The notes beneath the pieces are model-generated. The model had not been told where the DNA came from. It did no database searches and saw nothing but the letters and a program-made list of their open reading frames with translations. 64,000 bases of DNA, from positions 1-64,000 of the forward strand of contig CALXRG010000002.1 of NCBI GenBank assembly GCA_944390825.1. The letters run 5' to 3'. Shown in pieces: positions 59,167 to 64,000 of the stretch. This DNA is from an uncultured Akkermansia sp. GTDB lineage: Bacteria > Verrucomicrobiota > Verrucomicrobiia > Verrucomicrobiales > Akkermansiaceae. Made by a program: the position numbers and the translations under genes. Every line of letters starts with the position of its first letter. Position 1 is the stretch's first letter.

Positions 59167-59334
59167 GAGGCGTTCAAGTCGCGGCCGCATTCTACACGAT
59201 AACATGTATTGATTTCAAGCAAAAATATCAAACATCGCAAAAAACATTATATTTTCATTTATCATTTTACTGTTATTTTACCGCACAGCCTGGCAACAGG
59301 GGGCGCATAAACAATACAACATACCAATACAAAA

Positions 59335-59362
59335 AGCGGCAACATCGGAAGATGCTGCCGCT
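59335..59362 (-). terminator. Terminator of tRNA-Leu
   Basis: 12-bp stem AGCGGCAGCATC / GATGTTGCCGCT (one G-T pair) with a 4-nt TTCC loop, then TTTTTGT on the minus strand. It lies 11 nt after the tRNA 3' end. Confidence 0.9.
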
Positions 59363-59373
59363 CTCTATCGAAA

Positions 59374-59455
59374 TACGCACGAAAGGACTCGAACCTTCAC
59401 GGAGTTACCCACTAGAACCTGAAACTAGCGCGTCTACCAATTCCGCCACGTGCGC
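59374..59455 (-). tRNA. tRNA-Leu (anticodon CAG)
   Basis: 82 nt without encoded CCA. The acceptor stem is GCGCACG / CGTGCGT with discriminator A. The D-arm sequence is GGCGGAATTGGTAGACGC. The anticodon loop is TTCAGGT within CTAGT...TCTAG. A long variable arm (GGGTAACTCC) and a T-arm GGTTCGAGTCC follow. The long variable arm and the D-arm identify a class II leucine tRNA reading CUG. Confidence 0.95.
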
Positions 59456-59473
59456 TTTCATTGGTGCGAGGGG

Positions 59474-59502
59474 ATTAAACCACAACTTCACCCGCCAGGC
59501 AA
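59474..59502 (-). promoter_or_regulatory. tRNA-Leu promoter
   Basis: Minus strand: TTGCCT (59502-59497), 17-bp spacer, TTTAAT (59479-59474). The start site would be about 12 nt before the tRNA. Confidence 0.6.
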
Positions 59503-59635
59503 GCAAAATCTGCAAAAAATGGCATTTTTCTTTTCTTCGGGAAAAAACCGCCTCTGACACCCTGCCTCGTGGTGAGGATGCCAGTCTGCGTGTGGGAGAA
59601 AAAACGTTCCACCCCCGGCATGGTGATGAAGAAGC

Positions 59636-59664
59636 TTGCTAAGTGGGCGCATGCCCCCTATAAT
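59636..59664 (+). promoter_or_regulatory. Promoter of the kinase fusion gene
   Basis: TTGCTA (59636-59641), 17-bp spacer, TATAAT (59659-59664), 9 nt to the ATG at 59674; leaderless geometry. Confidence 0.7.
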
Positions 59665-59673
59665 AATCATGCA

Positions 59674-62499
59674 ATGAGTCACCCCCTAGCGGCAGAGAAC
59701 GGCGCCGACTCACGAGCAGTCAAGCCAGTGCGCGAGCAAAAGCGGCGCATGATGGGCGTGCGGCCGGAAATCCCCGACCATGAGATCCTGCGCTCCATCG
59801 GCATGGGAGCCTATGGAGAGGTGTGGCTGGCCCGCTCCGTCACCGGTGCTTACCGTGCGGTCAAAGTCGTCTGGCGGGATGACTTTGACGATGAACGCAG
59901 CTTTGTGCGCGAGTTTGAAGGTGTCCTGAATTACGAACCCATTGCGCGCGGGATTCCGGGGCTTGTCCACATTCTGCACGTTGGCAAGCACGATACGCCC
60001 TCCCCCTGTTTCTTTTACGTCATGGAACTGGCGGATGATGCCTACACCGGTATCCACATTGAGCCGTCGGAATATGTGCCGCGCACACTGCTGCGGGACA
60101 TGCAGCTCTACGGTCACCGGCCGATGCCGCTTGACTTTGTCATCGAGGTGGGCTGCCAGCTGGCGCGGGCTCTGGCGGGGCTGCATGCCGAGGAACTCAC
60201 GCACCGTGACGTCAAACCCTCCAACGTCGTTTTCGTCAATGGCCGGGCGAAACTGGCCGATGCCGGACTGGTGGCGCACAGCAGCCAGCGCAGTTTTGTT
60301 GGCACAGAAGGTTATATTCCACCTGACGGCCCGGGCACTCCGCGGGCTGATGTGTATGCCCTGGCAAAAGTCCTCTACGAGTTGGGCACCGGCAAAGACA
60401 GGCTCGATTTTCCCGAGTTGCCCGCCGACATCCCGGAAGGAGCAACGCACCGCCGCTGGCAGCAGTTCAATAACCTTATCTGCGCCGCTGCCGAGCCCCA
60501 TATCACCAAGGACACGATCATCTCCGCCCAGCATTTTGCCGAGCAACTCGAATCCCTGCGCGACGACTACCTCCACCCCAAGCGCAAGGTCGCCAAGCCC
60601 CGTGGTCAGCAGCCCGGCGGCCGGCGTTTCAGTCGGCGGCTTCCCCTGCTGCTGACCCTGGCTTTGCTGCTGGCGCTTGCTTCGCATTTTGTGCCGTCCG
60701 CGTGGAGGGAACGCGTCTTTCTGGCGGTTCATGTGCTGCTCGGGGATGATACGGTACCGGCAGGGGCTTCTTCTGCGCAGGAGTCGCTTGCCTCGACGGC
60801 TGCTCCGGCCGGCCCTCCGTCCAGCACCGGTAACCAGGCTCCGCCGGCTTTTTTCTCCATGCCGCGTACCAATTGGCTTGCCGGTGCCTGGCAGCAAGCC
60901 GAGGCGGTTTCGCCATCAACCCAACCCTCCCGGGACATTGCCGACAACAGTGGGCAGCTGTTCATCGGCAGTTATCCTTCGGGGGCTTCCATCTACACGC
61001 AGGACGGCCATTACGTAGATGAGACCCCTTTTGGCCCGGTTCGTATGGAGCAGGGGCAGGAGGTCACGTTCATCCTTCGCAAAGAAGGCTACGCTGATTC
61101 CAAGCTCAGCGGTATTGTCCCCACCAATGGCGTACTTACCCTCAGCGGGGATCTGATCCCCTACCGTCCTCCGCGGCAGGGGCAGGTGTGGAAGGATGCT
61201 CTGGGTACCCGGTACCGGCCGGATGCCTACACCGGCACTCACCGCGCTGATTCACCTGTGACGCGCGAGATGTTTGAGCAGTTTCTCCGCGATCAGCACT
61301 TGGAGGACGTGGTGCGCTATCAACTCGTGCCCGAAACCGACATTGTACGCACGACGCAAAAAGACATTGGAGCCTTCACGCTGTGGCTCACCCACGCCTG
61401 CGAGAAGCAAGGCACGATCGGGCGTGATCACTCGCTCATCGCCAATCCCGAGCCCCGCACCGGCACGCGCGACGGTCTTTGCGGTTACCGGTTGTCTGTC
61501 GTCCAGGTGCAGAAAACCCCCATCACCATCTACACGAATCCGGCAGGCGCGACTGTCATGCTCAACGGCAATGTCCTGGGCGTCACTCCGATGCTCGACA
61601 TGCGTATCCCGCTGGCACCCTACTTTCTGGAGGTGCGGATGCCGGGTTACTCTACTGTGCGCCGCAGCGGTCTTTCCCCCCAGAACCTCTTCCTCAATCT
61701 CGACCTTCAGCCGAACAACTCCGTTGTCTTCGGTTCCGAATGGATCAATAGCCTCGGCATGAAGTTCCAGCCGGCCGGTTCCGGTATGCTGGCGGGAGCC
61801 ACCGAAGTACGGGTGTCGGACTACAAAGCTTTCTGCCGGGATTCCGGCCACGAAACCCCACCCGAGCCTCGCTTCACGCAGAACGAGCACCACCCCGTCG
61901 TTAATGTTTCACGCGAAGATGCAGAGGCCTTTGCCCATTGGCTCACCATCACGGAACGCGACAAGGGCTATATCGAAGACACAGATGTCTACCGCCTCCC
62001 CACCGATGAGGAATGGAGCGCCCTGGCCGGCTTGCGCAATGAAGAAGGTCGCTCCCCCTACGAGCGTCACCTCAACAGCAGTTCCCAACCCGCCCCTGAG
62101 TTCCCCTGGGGTATCAAATGGCCACCCATCCGCGCTACCGGCAATTTCGCTGATCTGAGTGCTCTTCCTTTCCTCAGCGGCAATCAGGTTATCCCGGGCT
62201 ACCGCGATGATTTTCCTCATACGGCCCCCGTCGCTTCCTTTGCTTCGAACATGCTGGGGCTGCACGACATCGATGGCAATGTGAGCGAGTGGGTCAGTGG
62301 GGACTACGGCGGCCCGGCCGGCTTCAGCTACCGGCACTATGGTGTTACCCGTGGCGGAGATTTCAACTCGTTCCGCCCGAGTCAGCTCTACTCCTCGACC
62401 CGCAGTCCGCACCTGCCGACCGAGCGCATGGATACCGTCGGCTTCCGCCTGATGCTTGAGCGGTATCCACGGGCCCGGGCCGCTTCCCCGGAGCTTTGA
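59674..62499 (+). CDS. Membrane Ser/Thr kinase with PEGA and formylglycine-enzyme-like domains
   Basis: From the ATG at 59674 the protein has 941 residues. The kinase domain (about 30-290) has GMGAYGEVWLAR, the Lys in YRAVKVVW, HRDVKPSNVVF, and LADAGL where DFG is usual. After a membrane helix (about 325-345: LPLLLTLALLLALASHFV) come two PEGA domains (GQLFIGSYPSGASIYTQDGH; PITIYTNPAGATVMLNGNV) and a C-terminal SUMF1/FGE-sulfatase domain (NSLGMKFQPAGSGM ... VVNVSREDAEAFAHWL ... YRLPTDEEWSALAG ... GNVSEWVSG ... GFRLMLE). It senses or binds outside the cell and may phosphorylate inside. The DAG change keeps the metal-binding Asp. Confidence 0.9.
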   Translation: MSHPLAAENGADSRAVKPVREQKRRMMGVRPEIPDHEILRSIGMGAYGEVWLARSVTGAYRAVKVVWRDDFDDERSFVREFEGVLNYEPIARGIPGLVHILHVGKHDTPSPCFFYVMELADDAYTGIHIEPSEYVPRTLLRDMQLYGHRPMPLDFVIEVGCQLARALAGLHAEELTHRDVKPSNVVFVNGRAKLADAGLVAHSSQRSFVGTEGYIPPDGPGTPRADVYALAKVLYELGTGKDRLDFPELPADIPEGATHRRWQQFNNLICAAAEPHITKDTIISAQHFAEQLESLRDDYLHPKRKVAKPRGQQPGGRRFSRRLPLLLTLALLLALASHFVPSAWRERVFLAVHVLLGDDTVPAGASSAQESLASTAAPAGPPSSTGNQAPPAFFSMPRTNWLAGAWQQAEAVSPSTQPSRDIADNSGQLFIGSYPSGASIYTQDGHYVDETPFGPVRMEQGQEVTFILRKEGYADSKLSGIVPTNGVLTLSGDLIPYRPPRQGQVWKDALGTRYRPDAYTGTHRADSPVTREMFEQFLRDQHLEDVVRYQLVPETDIVRTTQKDIGAFTLWLTHACEKQGTIGRDHSLIANPEPRTGTRDGLCGYRLSVVQVQKTPITIYTNPAGATVMLNGNVLGVTPMLDMRIPLAPYFLEVRMPGYSTVRRSGLSPQNLFLNLDLQPNNSVVFGSEWINSLGMKFQPAGSGMLAGATEVRVSDYKAFCRDSGHETPPEPRFTQNEHHPVVNVSREDAEAFAHWLTITERDKGYIEDTDVYRLPTDEEWSALAGLRNEEGRSPYERHLNSSSQPAPEFPWGIKWPPIRATGNFADLSALPFLSGNQVIPGYRDDFPHTAPVASFASNMLGLHDIDGNVSEWVSGDYGGPAGFSYRHYGVTRGGDFNSFRPSQLYSSTRSPHLPTERMDTVGFRLMLERYPRARAASPEL

Positions 62500-62700
62500 G
62501 CTGCCTGACCGCGCGGAGCTCCTCCGGTTGTCCGTACCAGGTTTTGGTTGTCCGTACCCGGTTTTGGTCGGAGGCGGTTCCGGGAGCAGCTGTCCAGCGG
62601 GGTGTACGTCCGCTTCGGCGTCAGTAAGCCAGCTGCCCATGCGGAGGGGCGGGTGAAATGCGCGGTCGGCGCATTTCCTTGACTGTGCGGGTGTTCTGCT
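62500..62700. repeat. 20-bp tandem repeat in the gap after the kinase gene
   Basis: GGTTGTCCGTACCAGGTTTT (62526-62545) is followed directly by a copy with one change (62546-62565). No gene or clear terminator is visible in this gap. Confidence 0.7.
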
Positions 62701-63270
62701 TCAACGAATCACCTCTCCGGGATATGTCCGGGCGCCTGCGGGCACGACGCGACCCGGCAAGATCACGCTTTTCGAGCCAATGCGGGCGTGATCACCGACC
62801 AGACAGCCCAGTTTGTGACGGCCGGTTGGGCAGAGTTTACCTCCCCACATCATGCGGATTTCCCCCGCGTCGTGCCGGAAATTACTAAAGATGCAACCAC
62901 CGCCCACATTGATGTCTGACCCCAGTACGGAATCGCCGATGTAGGAAAGGTGCGCGACGCTGACGTGATCACCGATGCAGCTGCTTTTCACTTCTACCGC
63001 ATGGCCGATCACACAATAATCGCCGATACTTACCGTTCCGCGCACATACGCATTCGGCCCGATGCGGCACCCGCGTCCAATGCGCACGTGGCCCTCAATC
63101 ACCGTGCCGGCCATCACCACGGACCCCTCGCCCAAGGCCAGCACACCGTCTACTACCGCGAGGGGGTGCACTGTGCCGCGCACATCCGGCCGGAGCTCTT
63201 CCAGCTCGCGTGCCATCGCATTCAGCCGCTCCCAGGGCGGTACCCGGTCTTCTATGGACTCCGTGCTCAT
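62701..63270 (-). CDS. Left-handed beta-helix (hexapeptide-repeat) protein
   Basis: The 189-residue protein consists of hexapeptide repeats from about residue 35 (VHPLAVVDGVLALGEGSVVM, then GTVIEGHVRIGRGCRIGPNA, VSIGDYCVIGHAVEVKSSCI, SYIGDSVLGSDINVGGGCIF). It has SNFRHDA near residue 130 and VGDHARIGSKSVILPG near the end. This resembles the C-terminal acetyltransferase half of GlmU or related sugar-nucleotide acyltransferases, without the pyrophosphorylase half. The substrate is unknown. Its ATG overlaps the stop of the upstream hydrolase gene by 4 nt. Confidence 0.85.
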   Translation of the reverse strand: MSTESIEDRVPPWERLNAMARELEELRPDVRGTVHPLAVVDGVLALGEGSVVMAGTVIEGHVRIGRGCRIGPNAYVRGTVSIGDYCVIGHAVEVKSSCIGDHVSVAHLSYIGDSVLGSDINVGGGCIFSNFRHDAGEIRMMWGGKLCPTGRHKLGCLVGDHARIGSKSVILPGRVVPAGARTYPGEVIR

Positions 63271-64000
63271 TTTCCGTCATATACAGGTTGAGCACACAAA
63301 CGCCGGCACGCATCTGCCAAACGCTCGTATGCACTCTCACTCTGCCCCGGCATCTTCTCATAGAACAAAGGCTCCGGGTACCCGTGCTGGAAACGTTTGC
63401 CGTGCGCATCGCGTTCCGTGCCCAGGAATGCATAATTTTCATCCGCCTGCGGGCAGTCACCCCAAGGCCCGCCCAAACTCACAATGGCATCACGCAGTGT
63501 GCGCTTCTCGTCGCAGTACACATTAATCCAGTAATCTACACCTGCGGCTCTTTCCCTGGGGGCGGAGCGCTCGCGGCGACTCACCGGATCCAGCGTTACC
63601 ACGATGACCCGGCCGCTTACCGGCCCGAGGTGACGCAGGGCATCCATCACGGCCGAGCCTCCGTAACTGTGTCCCACAAAAACAAGATTTGCCTGCGGAT
63701 TCACCTGCAGGAACGCCCGCAGGTCCTCTTGCAGCACCCGCGTATTGTGGGCCAAAAGCCACCCTTTACCGCCATCCCATGCATAAAACGCGCGGTATTG
63801 CTTCCCCGGCAGTGGCAGCACAGGCATCCGCTCATACGCCGCACGCACGCGTGTCAGAATCGGCTCGCCGAAACCGCCTACGAAGACCACCGCCGCGTCC
63901 GCTTGTTCCGGTGCCAGGCGTTCCTGTGTGCGGCGTCCGAAATAATCCGTCGCCGGCGCCGGATACACCGCGGGATCTGCCCGGTGATGCGCCCCGCAGC
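63267..64000 (-). CDS. Alpha/beta-hydrolase-like lipoprotein, N-terminus beyond window
   Basis: The frame is open to the right edge. The visible part has AAVVFVGGFGEPILTRVRAA and the nucleophile elbow LVFVGHSYGGSAVMDALRHL (G-H-S-Y-G). VIVVTLDPVSRRE supplies a likely acid residue, and a conserved-looking C-terminal half follows (YAFLGTERDAHGKRFQHGYP). This is a serine esterase or lipase fold. A GTG at 63968 would give 233 residues. Without it the frame continues upstream to CGAHHRADPA, in which the Cys (63998-63996) could be a lipobox Cys, so the true start probably lies outside the window. It couples to the beta-helix gene. Confidence 0.75.
   Translation of the reverse strand, partial: CGAHHRADPAVYPAPATDYFGRRTQERLAPEQADAAVVFVGGFGEPILTRVRAAYERMPVLPLPGKQYRAFYAWDGGKGWLLAHNTRVLQEDLRAFLQVNPQANLVFVGHSYGGSAVMDALRHLGPVSGRVIVVTLDPVSRRERSAPRERAAGVDYWINVYCDEKRTLRDAIVSLGGPWGDCPQADENYAFLGTERDAHGKRFQHGYPEPLFYEKMPGQSESAYERLADACRRLCAQPVYDGK

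Overview
The window is a high-GC bacterial chromosome segment. Protein content, the three-subunit succinate dehydrogenase, ankyrin and Sel1 lipoproteins, a kinase-PEGA-sulfatase-modifying-factor fusion and sparse Shine-Dalgarno sequences are consistent with a gut-type Verrucomicrobiota (Akkermansia-like) genome. This is inference from gene content; no rRNA or other marker is present.

Layout. 0-16 kb: a DUF262/HNH (GmrSD-like) gene, an ftsK-like pseudogene, three ankyrin-repeat membrane or lipoprotein genes, a tandemly duplicated module of two small convergent genes, and a short metabolic run (ridA-type, a stand-alone CoaC-like flavoprotein, leuB, a Thi4-type thiazole synthase). 16-25.3 kb: a complete type I-E CRISPR-Cas locus (cas3-cse1-cse2-cas6e-cas7-cas5-cas1-cas2 on the minus strand) between two arrays that read on the plus strand. 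The arrays share the same repeat and have leaders with the same promoter geometry. 25.3-31.4 kb: an accessory stretch with truncated genes, Mu-like phage fragments, a split tyrosine recombinase, a VWA protein and an SMR exporter. 31.5-64 kb: mostly core genes. These are pheST, a Kef-type antiporter, an RlmI-like methyltransferase, a fic remnant, a glycosyltransferase, sdhCAB, a LysE exporter, a YhaM-like HD nuclease, secG, panD, nth, two coiled-coil membrane proteins, a Sel1 lipoprotein, pnp, radC, a TatD-like hydrolase, a tail-specific protease, an orphan transposase OrfA, tRNA-Leu(CAG), a Ser/Thr kinase fusion, a left-handed beta-helix protein and a lipoprotein-like hydrolase cut by the right edge.

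How it works together. The Cas proteins form Cascade (Cse1, Cse2, Cas7, Cas5, Cas6e), the Cas3 effector and the Cas1-Cas2 adaptation pair. Array 2 and cas3 are transcribed divergently from a 180-bp region, while the cas operon runs directly towards array 1. Many promoters are readable as TTGxxx-17-TAxxxT, and in several cases the start codon lies only 6-12 nt past the -10 box, implying leaderless mRNAs.

The strongest unexplained signal is a 75-nt dispersed element (7332-7406 and 28723-28797). It can fold into a branched structure, and a paired-base change between the two copies keeps the outer stem. The duplicated small-gene module at 6.6-8.0 kb is the next best candidate for something undescribed.
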